From positions 230,265 through 294,264 of the forward strand of contig NZ_LGLV01000009.1 of assembly GCF_001687365.1 (NCBI RefSeq): a stretch of 64,000 bases of DNA, in the 5' to 3' direction. Positions 1 through 7,673 of this stretch are shown here, piece by piece. Positions within the stretch are counted from its first letter, which is position 1. Every line of letters starts with the position of its first letter. Origin of the DNA: Pararhizobium polonicum. GTDB taxonomy: Bacteria > Pseudomonadota > Alphaproteobacteria > Rhizobiales > Rhizobiaceae. Both the position numbers and the translations under genes were made by a program. The notes under the pieces are model-generated. The model was not told the DNA's origin and searched no databases. It worked only from the letters and a program-made list of their open reading frames with translations.

Positions 1-470
1 TCTCCCTCGATATAGGTGTCGAAATAGACGACGGGAATATCCTGGCCCAGCTTCTCGAACACCCGCGGGTCGGAGGTGAGGCCGAGCGGCGCGACGATGG
101 CGCCGGCGACCTTCAGCGACATCATCGTATTGGCGGCCTCGAGTTCCAGTTCCGGCAAACCGTGCGACGAAATCACCACTGGCCAGTACCCCTCGTCGCG
201 CAACCGCAGTTCGAGGCGATTGACCATTTCCGCGTAAAAGGGATCGGTGATGGCGGGGACCAGAATGCCGACATTGCGCGTGCGTTTACGATTGAGGTTG
301 CGTGCAAAAAGGTTCGGCCGGTAGTCGGAGGCGCTCAACGCCATCTCGATCCGCTCGCGCGTCGCGGATTTGACACTGCCCGGATCGTCGAAATACTTGG
401 AAAGTGTGGGTCTGGAGACGCCGCAAGACCGTGCAAAGTCATCCATGGTCCGATGTGTCGGTTTCGTCAT
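1..470 (-). CDS. LacI-family transcriptional regulator (3' part outside window)
   Basis: Partial gene: the start codon is at 470 and the reading frame runs off the left edge. The N-terminus MTKPTHRTMDDFARSCGVS begins a LacI helix-turn-helix (about residues 9-28), followed by the hinge region (NLFARNLNRKRTRNVG) and the start of the periplasmic-binding-protein-like effector domain (GILVPAITDPFYAEMVNRL). LacI proteins are dimeric or tetrameric repressors or activators of sugar uptake and catabolic operons; the effector and target cannot be read from this fragment. The gene reads leftwards, so its likely target operon is outside the window. About 156 codons are visible, roughly the first half of a normal 330-350 residue member. 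The family call is firm and the function unspecified. Confidence 0.93.
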   Translation of the reverse strand, partial: MTKPTHRTMDDFARSCGVSRPTLSKYFDDPGSVKSATRERIEMALSASDYRPNLFARNLNRKRTRNVGILVPAITDPFYAEMVNRLELRLRDEGYWPVVISSHGLPELELEAANTMMSLKVAGAIVAPLGLTSDPRVFEKLGQDIPVVYFDTYIEG

Positions 471-656
471 TTGCCCTGCCGCGTTCCTAAAAAGTGAGGC
501 ACGCCTTTCGATCCAGGCACTGTCGATGCATCTCGTGGAGAAAAGCAAAACTTGCCCGATAGAAAGTTTCTGGCTCAATTCTTACTACAAAAATATCCCA
601 CACGTAAAAGAATTTCTTAACGCAAAATATAGTGAGTTACATAGCACATCGGCGTC

Positions 657-711
657 CCGTTCAGCACCGGAAAGCGAGACGCGACGCGCGTCGCTTTCCG
701 GTGCTGAACGG
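657..711. repeat. Perfect 21-bp inverted repeat (strong hairpin)
   Basis: Bases 657-677 and 691-711 are exact reverse complements with a 13-base spacer that itself contains the palindrome GACGCGCGTC (683-692). The element lies just after the stop codon of the homocysteine methyltransferase gene (minus strand, ending 722) and upstream of the LacI gene. It can therefore act as a minus-strand transcription terminator, although no T-run follows the hairpin. It could equally be a dispersed palindromic element. Confidence 0.7.
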
Positions 712-721
712 TCCGGCATTC

Positions 722-1627
722 CTATCGTCTGAGCGCACCCGCCAGACGGTGGATATGTTCGGCGCCGATGCCACAGCAACCGCCGACAAGCGTCGCGCCG
801 GCGGCCACCCAGTCACAGGCAAAGCGGGAATAGCTGTCCCCCGTCAGATCCTCGCGCGTGGCATGCAAGGTTTCGTTCGCGCCGCCCTCCGTCTCGCCCT
901 CGAATGCGTTGGCATAGACGCCGATCTCGATATTCGCGCCGCGGTCCTGAAACACGCTCGAGGCGGTCGCGACAGCTGCCGCCATCACTTCGGGCCGGCT
1001 GCAGTTGAACAGCAGCGCCCGAAGCCCGGCGCCGGCAGCCCAGGCGGCGGCATCGGCGACGGTCTCGCCCGATCGCAGTTTCGGCTCATCTCCGGCGCCC
1101 AGTTCCGGATCGTCTGCCAGGGTGAAGGAAACCCAGAGCGGCTTGCCGGTTCCCGCGGTCGCGGTGCGAACCGCTTCGCCCTCGGCGATCAGGCTCAGGG
1201 TTTCGCCCAGCCAGACATCGACATGCGGCACCAGTCCCTTGACGAGAACCGCGAGGTATTCCTGCACCCGCGTGGGGTCGAAGAGTTGCGGTTCGTAGGA
1301 GCCGAAGATCGGCGGCAGCGACCCGGCAACGAGGACTTTGCGGTCTGTCTGTGCATCCGCGGCCTCGCGGGCCAGCCGTCCCGACAGATCGATCAGCGCC
1401 GGACCCTGACTGCTAAAGCGCTCCTCGCCGATGTGAAACGGAACCAGCGCATAGCTGTTGGTCGTGACCACATCCGCGCCGGCCTCGATGAATTCGCGGT
1501 GGACCTGCAGCACGATATCGGGCGTGTCGATCAGCGCCAGCGCCGACCATTCCGGTTGCCGCAATTGCGCGCCGAGGCGCAGCAGTTCCCGGCTCATGCC
1601 GCCGTCAAGAATGCGTATCGTACTCAT
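722..1627 (-). CDS. Homocysteine S-methyltransferase family protein (MmuM/BHMT type)
   Basis: 301-residue Pfam S-methyl_trans-type protein. The family moves a methyl group from donors such as S-methylmethionine or betaine to homocysteine, giving methionine in the cytoplasm. The N-terminus carries the typical ILDGGMSREL motif. The three zinc-ligand cysteines of the family are present: Cys209 in LLFNCSRPE and the Cys284-Cys285 pair in GGCCGIG near the C-terminus. The start at 1627 gives MSTIRILDGG and has GGAG about 12 bases upstream; the frame stays open further upstream but that extension looks non-coding. It sits downstream of a Cys/Met-metabolism PLP enzyme on the same strand, consistent with a sulfur amino acid operon controlled by the divergent Lrp gene. 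The methyl donor cannot be told from sequence. Confidence 0.9.
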   Translation of the reverse strand: MSTIRILDGGMSRELLRLGAQLRQPEWSALALIDTPDIVLQVHREFIEAGADVVTTNSYALVPFHIGEERFSSQGPALIDLSGRLAREAADAQTDRKVLVAGSLPPIFGSYEPQLFDPTRVQEYLAVLVKGLVPHVDVWLGETLSLIAEGEAVRTATAGTGKPLWVSFTLADDPELGAGDEPKLRSGETVADAAAWAAGAGLRALLFNCSRPEVMAAAVATASSVFQDRGANIEIGVYANAFEGETEGGANETLHATREDLTGDSYSRFACDWVAAGATLVGGCCGIGAEHIHRLAGALRR

Positions 1628-1692
1628 GGGGTAGAATTCTCCAATCGGGTTGAAATCCGTTTGTCGGTGAATAACCGATGACGGGGTAAAGG

Positions 1693-1875
1693 CTATAAGG
1701 ATATTGCGGACACCCGGCAGGGAATGCCGGCCATCGACAGTTGTTCGATTGTCTGGAAGACGCGTTCCAGATCGAAGGGGTTGTCGCCCCTTTCGAACAG
1801 AATAACGATGAATTCGCCGTGGGGCGAGCAAAACAGATAGGTCGTTTCCCTGTCGCCATCTGCGGAACCTTCCGG
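1693..1875 (-). other. Coding-like 60-codon open stretch without a start codon
   Basis: Directly after the TAA stop of the PLP-enzyme gene, in the same frame, the minus strand stays open for about 60 codons to a TAG at 1693-1695. The translation has ordinary protein composition (for example TTYLFCSPHGEFIVILFE and DNPFDLERVFQTIEQLSM) and about 70% G/C at third codon positions. There is no ATG, GTG or TTG early in this frame. An ATG with a good GGAAGG ribosome site lies at about 1853-1855, but in another frame, which gives a Ser/Arg/Cys/Pro-rich, implausible translation. Possible explanations are a frameshifted small gene (true mutation or sequencing error), a rare start codon, or a remnant. 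No homologue is recognised. Confidence 0.45.
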
Positions 1876-3141
1876 TTAGGCGCGAAGCGCCTGGTCGAGG
1901 TCTTCGATAAGATCATCGACGGACTCAAGCCCCACCGAAAGCCGGAAGACGCCATCGCCGGCAAAAGCGCGGTAATCCTCCAGTTGCGAACCCTCCAGCC
2001 GGTAAGTCGAGGTCATCATCTCGGCGGTATCGAGAAGAACGACGATGCTGCGCTGGTGGCCGAGCGAGAAGGCGTAGTGGGCAACCTTCAATTTGCTCGC
2101 GAGCCGGGCGGCGGTGGCGTGCGGGGATGCCGTCTGGAAGGTGATCATGCCACCGAAGACGTCCATCTGGCGCTTCGCCAGATCGTGTTGCGGATGTGCT
2201 TCCAGCCCCGGGTAAACCACCGAGGTGATGGCCGGATGATCCCAGAGAAACCGGGCAAGGCGCATCGCCGTTTCGGAGATCGTCCGTATCCGCGGAAAGA
2301 GCGTGTCGATACCCCGCATGATGAGCCAGGCATTCTGCGCGGACAGCGTGGCACCGAGATAGACCCCGGCGCGCGAGCGGATTTTAGCGACCAGCTCCTG
2401 GCGGCCGCACACCGTGCCCCCCAGCGCATCGCCGTGGCCGTTGATGAACTTCGTCAGCGAATGGATGACGAGATCGGCACCGAGCGCGAGCGGCCGCGTC
2501 GCAACCGGCGTCGCCAGCGTCGAATCGACCGAGACGAGCGCACCGTGTTCATGCGCCAGCGCCGCCACGGCCGGGAGGTCCGTCAATCGCAGGATCGGGT
2601 TGCACGGGCTTTCGCAATGAACGAGCCGGGTGTTGGGCCGGAAGGCAGCGGCGACCTCATCGAGACGCGACATGTTCACGGCCGTCACCTCGATACCATA
2701 GTCCGGCAGGATACGCCGCGCGAGCTCGTTGGCGCCCGCGTAGCAGACATCGCTGACGATGAGATGATCGCCGGCCTTGAGAAAGGTCAGAAAAGTTGCC
2801 GCGATCGCGGCGACGCCGGTTGCTGTTGCCAGCGCATCGTCTGCACCCTCCAGCGCCGCCAGCCGCTGTTCGAGCTGCCGCACGGTCGGGTTGGTCCAGC
2901 GGGCATAAAGGAAGGGCAGGGCCGTGAGATCGGAAACGCCGTCGGCGGAAAAGGCGCCATCGCCGGGAACGAGCAGATTGTTGACCGACATGGAGATATT
3001 GGGCGCGATTGCCCGCGTGGTCGGATCGATGCTCAGGCCGCCGGAGAGCGCCAAGGTCTCCGGGCGCAGGATCCGGTGAGTGCCGGCGATCGTCTCCGGG
3101 AGAGCCGATCCGGCCAAATCTGACGGCATGTTCAAAGACAT
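1876..3141 (-). CDS. PLP-dependent Cys/Met metabolism enzyme (cystathionine gamma-synthase/lyase family)
   Basis: 421-residue cytoplasmic fold-type I PLP enzyme. The Schiff-base lysine is Lys231 in SLTKFINGHGD and the PLP-binding aspartate is Asp206 in VSVDST. The family interconverts cystathionine, homocysteine, cysteine and methionine derivatives by gamma-elimination or replacement, or beta-elimination. The residues matching Tyr-Gly-Cys of methionine gamma-lyases read Tyr-Ala-Gly (134-136), so the catalytic-loop cysteine typical of that enzyme is missing; this argues mildly against methionine gamma-lyase. It is divergent from an Lrp-type regulator, an arrangement also known for mdeA/mdeR in pseudomonads, and is upstream of a homocysteine methyltransferase. 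Substrate preference (cystathionine, homocysteine or other) is uncertain. Confidence 0.88.
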   Translation of the reverse strand: MSLNMPSDLAGSALPETIAGTHRILRPETLALSGGLSIDPTTRAIAPNISMSVNNLLVPGDGAFSADGVSDLTALPFLYARWTNPTVRQLEQRLAALEGADDALATATGVAAIAATFLTFLKAGDHLIVSDVCYAGANELARRILPDYGIEVTAVNMSRLDEVAAAFRPNTRLVHCESPCNPILRLTDLPAVAALAHEHGALVSVDSTLATPVATRPLALGADLVIHSLTKFINGHGDALGGTVCGRQELVAKIRSRAGVYLGATLSAQNAWLIMRGIDTLFPRIRTISETAMRLARFLWDHPAITSVVYPGLEAHPQHDLAKRQMDVFGGMITFQTASPHATAARLASKLKVAHYAFSLGHQRSIVVLLDTAEMMTSTYRLEGSQLEDYRAFAGDGVFRLSVGLESVDDLIEDLDQALRA

Positions 3142-3388
3142 TGGAAGCCTTTCAGTTCATTCCCATTTCGCGGACTCTAGGCATCATTTGAGACGAATGG
3201 CCGCCCAATTGCTCTGGAATTCGCCGAAAATCCGCGCCACAGTGCGGTTCGCGCTGTTTTTACCCGCTACGTCCACAGCGGTCTCTTCGTCGATTGATGC
3301 GGGAAAAATGCGCAGGTAAGGCTGTATTCAGCGACGAGCTGCGACATCTCATTGTAGGGTGCGGAAAAACATCACGGGTGAGGGGCAA

Positions 3389-3859
3389 ATGCCGGAACCA
3401 TTGGACCAGTTCGACCGCAGCATTCTTGAGATCGTGCAGCGCGATTGCCAGCTCAAGGCGGAGACGATCGCCGACAGGGTGGGGCTTTCAGCGTCTGCGG
3501 TTCAGCGGCGATTGAAGCGGATGCGGGAAACCGGTGTGATCTCGGCCGAGATCGCGATCGTCGACCGCAAGATCGCCGGCAATCCGATGACCTTCATCAC
3601 GGGCATGGAAATCGAGCGCGAAAACTACGACGCGCTGTCGAAATTCCGGGTTTGGGCGGAAAAGCACGACCATATCCAGCAGATCTACTATGTCACGGGA
3701 GCCGTTGATCTCATTGCCATCATCACCGCCCGGGATGTCGGTCAATATGACGAAATCACGGCCGCCATCATGTCTCAAAACCCGCAGATCAAGCGGATTC
3801 ACACGAACGTCGTGTTGAAGGAGATTAAACTGGGGATGTTCGTGCCGGTAGAGCCGTGA
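3389..3859 (+). CDS. Lrp/AsnC-family transcriptional regulator
   Basis: 156-residue protein with an N-terminal AsnC-type helix-turn-helix (about residues 7-50: LDQFDRSILEIVQRD, then DRVGLSASAVQRRLKRM) and a C-terminal RAM/ligand-binding alpha-beta domain (VTGAVDLIAIITARD). These regulators form octamers or dimers and sense amino acids. The start at 3389 (MPEPLDQFDR) is chosen because GAGGGG lies 5 bases upstream; an in-frame start at 3359 lacks such a site. It is divergent from the PLP enzyme gene across a 247-bp intergenic region, so it probably controls that gene and possibly itself. The ligand is not known; methionine or a related sulfur amino acid is an inference from context. Confidence 0.93.
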   Translation: MPEPLDQFDRSILEIVQRDCQLKAETIADRVGLSASAVQRRLKRMRETGVISAEIAIVDRKIAGNPMTFITGMEIERENYDALSKFRVWAEKHDHIQQIYYVTGAVDLIAIITARDVGQYDEITAAIMSQNPQIKRIHTNVVLKEIKLGMFVPVEP

Positions 3860-3892
3860 CACTTCACTGCTCGTCACAAGGGGCAGCCCTTT

Positions 3893-4147
3893 TCAAGCGG
3901 GGAGAAACTGCACGCCCATTTCGGTAATTTTCTTCCACCGCACACTGCAGTCATGGGACGCTCCGTCGTCGAGCATGAGCGTAAAGCCGTCCGGAATGCC
4001 GATCGTCGTTTCGACGACGATCTTTGCACCTCCCTCGGACAGATTCCGGATGGTGCAATTGAGGGAGGAGTGACCGTGATTGTAGACGATGCGCGCACCC
4101 TTCAATGCGCGTGTCCGCTGTGCGTTTCTATGCTCTTCGGTCGACAT
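3893..4147 (-). CDS. PilZ-domain protein (possible c-di-GMP receptor)
   Basis: 84-residue stand-alone PilZ domain. The N-terminal Arg motif (RTRALKGARI) and the downstream NLSEGG motif correspond to the RxxxR and (D/N)xSxxG signatures that bind cyclic di-GMP in PilZ proteins. The arginine spacing is not exactly canonical, so binding needs testing. The start at 4147 (MSTEEHRNAQ) has AGGAG 8 bases upstream; starts at 4153 and 4171 are also in frame. It is convergent with the Lrp gene and has no obvious operon partner. Small PilZ proteins are common in rhizobia, where they affect motility or polysaccharide output; the partner of this one is unknown. Confidence 0.82.
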   Translation of the reverse strand: MSTEEHRNAQRTRALKGARIVYNHGHSSLNCTIRNLSEGGAKIVVETTIGIPDGFTLMLDDGASHDCSVRWKKITEMGVQFLPA

Positions 4148-4332
4148 CGCCATGGCTCCTGAAAGGGACATTGCACCGATAGATTGTTAGCATGACAACG
4201 ATCGCGCTGGCTAGTCGCGGGCCCTGTGGCGTTGTTCTTCGGTTAATGAACATTTGATGGCCATGAGGCCGTCAGCCGCCACTTTGGGCAACCGTATCAG
4301 GGAGTAAGGCCTTGCTTTCCAAAAGTTATATC

Positions 4333-4391
4333 ATGGCTCTGGGTTTGATGTCAGGGCGAAGAAGCTCTGACATCAAACTTCGCTCAGCCAT
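4333..4391. repeat. Extended inverted repeat downstream of the cupin gene
   Basis: The core arms 4343-4354 (GTTTGATGTCAG) and 4366-4377 are perfect 12-bp reverse complements with an 11-base loop. Flanking ATGGCT and AGCCAT (about 4333 and 4386) extend the dyad imperfectly to nearly 60 bp. It lies just after the stop of the minus-strand cupin gene, so it may terminate that transcript, although no T-run follows. The rest of the 4148-4421 gap shows no gene. Confidence 0.6.
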
Positions 4392-4421
4392 AGGCAGAGA
4401 CCCGAACCAGGGTGCACGATC

Positions 4422-4937
4422 TTACCCGGGATGCTTGTGGATAGGGTCCACCCAGTAGACTGCTTCCGGATTTTCCACCGGATCGACATCGCTGATGTTG
4501 ACGACGACGGCCTCGTTGTCGGAGCGCACCAGAACACATTCGAGCACGTTGTCGGGATCGGCGTTGATTTCCTGATGCGGAACATAGGGCGGGACGAAGA
4601 TGAAATCGCCGGGGCCGGCCTCGGCAACGAATTCCAGCCGGTCGCCCCAGCGCATCCGCGCCTTGCCACGAATGACGAAGATCACGCTTTCGAGCGCGCC
4701 GTGGTGATGAACGCCGGTCTTGGCGTTCGGCTCGATCGCCACCGTGCCCGCCCAGATCTTCTGGGCGCCGACACGGGCATGATTGATCGCCGCCTGCCGG
4801 AACATGCCGGGTGTCTGCGCCGTATTGGAATCGAGCTGGTCGCCCTTGATGACGCGGATACCGTCATGCTTCCAGCGGTGTTCATGCGCGTGGTCGTGGC
4901 TGTGATCGTCGTGGTCGTGATGATGGTGGTCGGTCAT
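4422..4937 (-). CDS. Cupin-domain protein with histidine-rich N-terminus
   Basis: 171-residue single-domain cupin. Residues about 3-22 are almost entirely His and Asp (HHHHDHDDHSHDHAHEH), a likely metal-binding tail. The cupin fold follows with a metal-ligand motif (GVHHHGALESVIFVIRG) and a second motif (GPGDFIFVPPYVPHQE). The ATG at 4937 has GGATAAG upstream; a TTG at 4949 is an alternative. Small cupins may be dioxygenases, isomerases or sensors, and no substrate can be named. It follows a 40-residue protein gene by 29 bases and is divergent from the first organosulfur operon, which suggests joint regulation and perhaps a role with that pathway. Confidence 0.85.
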   Translation of the reverse strand: MTDHHHHDHDDHSHDHAHEHRWKHDGIRVIKGDQLDSNTAQTPGMFRQAAINHARVGAQKIWAGTVAIEPNAKTGVHHHGALESVIFVIRGKARMRWGDRLEFVAEAGPGDFIFVPPYVPHQEINADPDNVLECVLVRSDNEAVVVNISDVDPVENPEAVYWVDPIHKHPG

Positions 4938-4966
4938 TGTCTTATCCAACTCTGGTCGTGAGATCG

Positions 4967-5089
4967 TCAGGCGGCTGCGCGCGTTGCAAGGCTTGAAACG
5001 GCGCCGATGATATCAGCTGCTTCGGTCGGCGCCAGCCGGTTCGAGCTGATATCGGCAAGTGCCCGGTTGAGGGCGTGTTCCGGAGCCAT
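4967..5089 (-). CDS. Hypothetical 40-residue protein
   Basis: Small open frame starting MAPEHALNRALADISS and ending in an Ala-rich tail (LATRAAA). AAGGA lies 9 bases before the ATG, the third positions are G/C-rich, and the stop lies 29 bases before the cupin start, so a shared transcript is likely. No domain or transmembrane segment is visible; an amphipathic helix is plausible. It is too short for ordinary gene finders and no function is assigned. Confidence 0.6.
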   Translation of the reverse strand: MAPEHALNRALADISSNRLAPTEAADIIGAVSSLATRAAA

Positions 5090-5165
5090 GACTTTTATCC
5101 TTTGCAGCGATGTGCATTAACGGTTGCTCCAATCATAGTTCTGCGACGCAGGCGGGAACGAGGGA

Positions 5166-5215
5166 CGAATTTTTGAGAATTCGCCTCGGGGCAGGCAGGA
5201 TTTTTCAAAATCCTG
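5166..5215. promoter_or_regulatory. Two tandem palindromes between divergent operons
   Basis: Two dyads lie about 30 bp apart. One is CGAATT (5166-5171) with AATTCG (5178-5183). The other is CAGGATTTT (5196-5204) with AAAATCCTG (5207-5215), a perfect 9-bp arm with a 2-base centre. They sit in the 223-bp gap between the 40-residue protein/cupin genes (minus) and the organosulfur operon (plus), a natural place for an operator serving both. The binding protein is unknown and no regulator gene is adjacent. Confidence 0.4.
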
Positions 5216-5248
5216 CGCCGCATCACAAACTCAATCTCTTTAGTCCAG

Positions 5249-5260
5249 TAAATACCTAGA
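5249..5260 (+). promoter_or_regulatory. AATACCTA motif before organosulfur operon 1
   Basis: TAAATACCTAGA lies 53 bases before the first start codon of operon 1. A closely similar AAAATACCTATT (12789-12800) lies 66 bases before the first start codon of the second organosulfur operon. The same element at a similar distance suggests a shared sulfur-starvation control site or promoter box. This rests on only two instances. Confidence 0.35.
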
Positions 5261-5312
5261 TAATATCAATTGATAGTTGAGACTGGCTCAGCACTGCCGG
5301 AGATTTTCGTCC

Positions 5313-6482
5313 ATGACCGTGACACCGCTTCGTCCGCTTGCCGAAAAAGCCCAGCGTGCATCGCTGGACGTGGCCGCCGAGCTGTCGCTGGCCTTTGCGC
5401 AAACCGCCGCGCATTACGACGCCAGCACCGAGTTCCCGCACGAGAATATCAGGCAGGTGCACGCGGCTGGCCTGACGGCGCTGACGGCGCCGGTGGCGTT
5501 CGGCGGGCGTGGTGCTAACCTTGCTGAAGCAGCGGAGGTCATCCGCCTGATTGCGCGGGGCGAGCCTTCGACCGCGCTGATCCTGATCATGCAATATATT
5601 AATCTGGCAACCCTGCCGGCCAGCCGCTGGCCGGCTCATCTCATTGCCCGTGTCATCGGCGATGCGGTGAACAACGGCGCGCTGATCAATGCCCTGCGGG
5701 TCGAGCCCGAACTCGGCACGCCGATCCGCGGCGGCCTGCCGGCAACGACGGCCAGGCGCGTTGCCGATGGCTGGTCGATCAGCGGACGCAAGATCTACGC
5801 CACCGGCGTCGAGGGGCTGACCTGGGCGATCGTCTGGGCAAGGACCGATGAGGAAGATGTAAGGCTTGGCGGCTTCCTGGTGCCGGTCGATGCGCCGGGA
5901 TTCCGGATCGAGAAGACCTGGAACCCGCTCGGCATGCGGGCCACCGGCAGCCATGATGCGATCCTTGAAGAGGTCGTCGTTCCGCTCGACCACGCCGTCG
6001 ATATCCGCCGGCCATCCGAATGGGATGTGCGCGGCGAGGGACAGGCCGCCTGGTTCGGCATGCTGCCCGGCGCGCTCTACACCGGTGTGGCGGAAGCTGC
6101 GCGCGACTGGCTGGTGCAGTTTCTGCAAAACCGCGTCCCCACCAATCTCGGCCAGCCGCTTTCGACCGTTCCCCGCATCCAGCAGGCCGTTGGCGAGATC
6201 GAGGAACTGCTCACCGTCAACCGCCGGCTGATCGCATCTGCTGCCCGCGATATCGACGAGGGGCGCGGCATCAGCCAGTCGGAGGCCGGGTTGATCAAGG
6301 TCGTCACCACCGAGAACGCCATTCTCGCCGTCGAAAAAGCGCTGAAGCTCACCGGCAATCACGGCGTCTCCCGCAACAATCCGCTCGAACGCCACCACCG
6401 CGATGTGCTGTGCGGCCGTATTCACAGTCCGCAGGAAGATACCGTCAGGGTGGGCGCAGGCAAGCTTGCCCTCGGGCTTTGA
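5313..6482 (+). CDS. Acyl-CoA dehydrogenase-like flavoenzyme (SfnB/DszC-type, sulfur acquisition)
   Basis: 389-residue protein of the acyl-CoA dehydrogenase fold. N-terminal helical region, central beta domain with substrate-gate motifs (ISGRKIYATGVEG, WNPLGMRATGSHD) and C-terminal four-helix flavin-binding domain are all present. In sulfur-scavenging clusters this subgroup acts as an FMN- or FAD-dependent monooxygenase or desulfurising oxidoreductase rather than a beta-oxidation enzyme. The start at 5313 (MTVTPLRPLAEK) has GGAG about 10 bases upstream. It is the first gene of an operon with an SsuD-type monooxygenase (23-bp gap) and an SsuABC-type importer, so a role in oxidising an imported organosulfur compound is likely. 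The exact substrate is unknown. Confidence 0.82.
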   Translation: MTVTPLRPLAEKAQRASLDVAAELSLAFAQTAAHYDASTEFPHENIRQVHAAGLTALTAPVAFGGRGANLAEAAEVIRLIARGEPSTALILIMQYINLATLPASRWPAHLIARVIGDAVNNGALINALRVEPELGTPIRGGLPATTARRVADGWSISGRKIYATGVEGLTWAIVWARTDEEDVRLGGFLVPVDAPGFRIEKTWNPLGMRATGSHDAILEEVVVPLDHAVDIRRPSEWDVRGEGQAAWFGMLPGALYTGVAEAARDWLVQFLQNRVPTNLGQPLSTVPRIQQAVGEIEELLTVNRRLIASAARDIDEGRGISQSEAGLIKVVTTENAILAVEKALKLTGNHGVSRNNPLERHHRDVLCGRIHSPQEDTVRVGAGKLALGL

Positions 6483-6505
6483 CCAACAGGATCAAGGAGA
6501 GTTTC

Positions 6506-7630
6506 ATGCCAGTCGAAATCATCGGTTACATCGGCAATCACAATGCCTCCGAGACGATCCCGGCCGCCGGCCCGGTCATCAATCCCGAGCATATCGCCGC
6601 TGCTGCCGCCATCCACGAGAACGGCGGCTTCGACCGCGTGCTCTTCGCCTTCCATTCGACCTCGCCGGAAAGCATCCTGATCGCCCAGCATGTGGCGGCG
6701 CGGACGACGAAACTGAAGCTGATGATCGCGCATCGGCCGGGCTTTACCGCGCCGACGCTGGCCGCCCGGCAGCTGGCGACGCTCGATCACCTCAGCAACG
6801 GCCGCGTTTCGGTCCACATCATCACCGGCGGCAACGATCAGGAGCTGGCGCAGGATGGCGACAGGCTCACCAAGGACGAGCGCTATGCCCGCACCAGCGA
6901 ATATCTCGATATCGTGCGGGAAGAATGGACGAGCGAAAGGCCGTTCGATTATGACGGCACCTATTATCAGGTGAAAGGCGGCTTCTCGCACGTCAAGCCG
7001 CAAGGTCCCGACGGCATCCCGGTCTATTTCGGCGGGTCCTCCGAGGCGGCGATCGCCGTTGCCGGCAAGCATGCCGATATCTACGCGCTCTGGGGCGAAA
7101 CCTATGCGCAGGTGGCGGAAACCATCAAGCGCATCCGCCAGGCCGCTGCCCCTTACGGCCGTCGGCCGCGCTTCAGCCTGTCGCTGCGTCCGATCCTCGC
7201 CGATACAGAGGAGGAAGCCTGGGCCAAGGCCGGCAGGCTGCTGGAGCGGGCGAAGGCTCTCAGGGCATCGGCAGCCGGCGAACGGCTGATCAATGTGAAT
7301 GCTTCCGCAGCCGATCACCAGCCACCCAATGAGGGATCGCGGCGCCTGTTGGCCGCCGCCGCGCAAGGCGCTCGGCTCGACAAGCGATTGTGGACCGAGA
7401 TGGCGGCGTTGACCGGTGCCAGTGGCAATTCCACCTCCCTCGTCGGCACGCCGGATCAGGTCGCCGAAGCCCTGCTCGATTATTACGACCTCGGCGTTAC
7501 CACCTTTCTGATCCGCGGCTTCGATCCGCTGGAAGACGCTTTTCACTATGGCCGCGATCTGATCCCGCGCGTGCGGGCGCTGGTTGCCGAGCGTGACGCC
7601 AGTGCCTCGCGTGCGCAGGCTGCCGAATAA
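6506..7630 (+). CDS. LLM-class flavin-dependent monooxygenase (SsuD-type alkanesulfonate monooxygenase family)
   Basis: 374-residue luciferase-like TIM-barrel protein. Family landmarks include LDHLSNGRVSVHIITGG and VYFGGSSEAAI, and a C-terminal GTPDQVAEALLDYYDLG segment typical of SsuD-like enzymes. Family members use reduced FMN and O2 to cleave alkanesulfonates to aldehyde and sulfite. A strong AAGGAG precedes the ATG by 8 bases. It lies between the DszC/SfnB-like enzyme and the substrate-binding protein of an importer. No SsuE-type FMN reductase is encoded nearby, so reduced flavin must come from elsewhere. Sulfonate is the favoured substrate class, by homology and context only. Confidence 0.86.
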   Translation: MPVEIIGYIGNHNASETIPAAGPVINPEHIAAAAAIHENGGFDRVLFAFHSTSPESILIAQHVAARTTKLKLMIAHRPGFTAPTLAARQLATLDHLSNGRVSVHIITGGNDQELAQDGDRLTKDERYARTSEYLDIVREEWTSERPFDYDGTYYQVKGGFSHVKPQGPDGIPVYFGGSSEAAIAVAGKHADIYALWGETYAQVAETIKRIRQAAAPYGRRPRFSLSLRPILADTEEEAWAKAGRLLERAKALRASAAGERLINVNASAADHQPPNEGSRRLLAAAAQGARLDKRLWTEMAALTGASGNSTSLVGTPDQVAEALLDYYDLGVTTFLIRGFDPLEDAFHYGRDLIPRVRALVAERDASASRAQAAE

Positions 7631-7673
7631 ATCCCGATTTTACTGTAGCGCCCGAGCGGCAGGAGATATTTGA

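Noticed and set aside
632..3123. Long plus-strand open frames over the methyltransferase and PLP-enzyme genes
   Set aside because: They are Arg/Gly/Asp-rich antisense translations with no domain, while the minus strand encodes complete, recognisable enzymes with conserved catalytic residues.
1876..3141. Methionine gamma-lyase (MdeA) as a firm call
   Set aside because: The Lrp-type neighbour fits mdeA/mdeR, but the active-site cysteine expected in the Tyr-Gly-Cys loop is Gly here, so only the family is claimed.
3142..3388. SAM-II or other methionine-linked riboswitch before the PLP enzyme
   Set aside because: Read on the minus strand, no conserved SAM-II core or comparable stem pattern was found.
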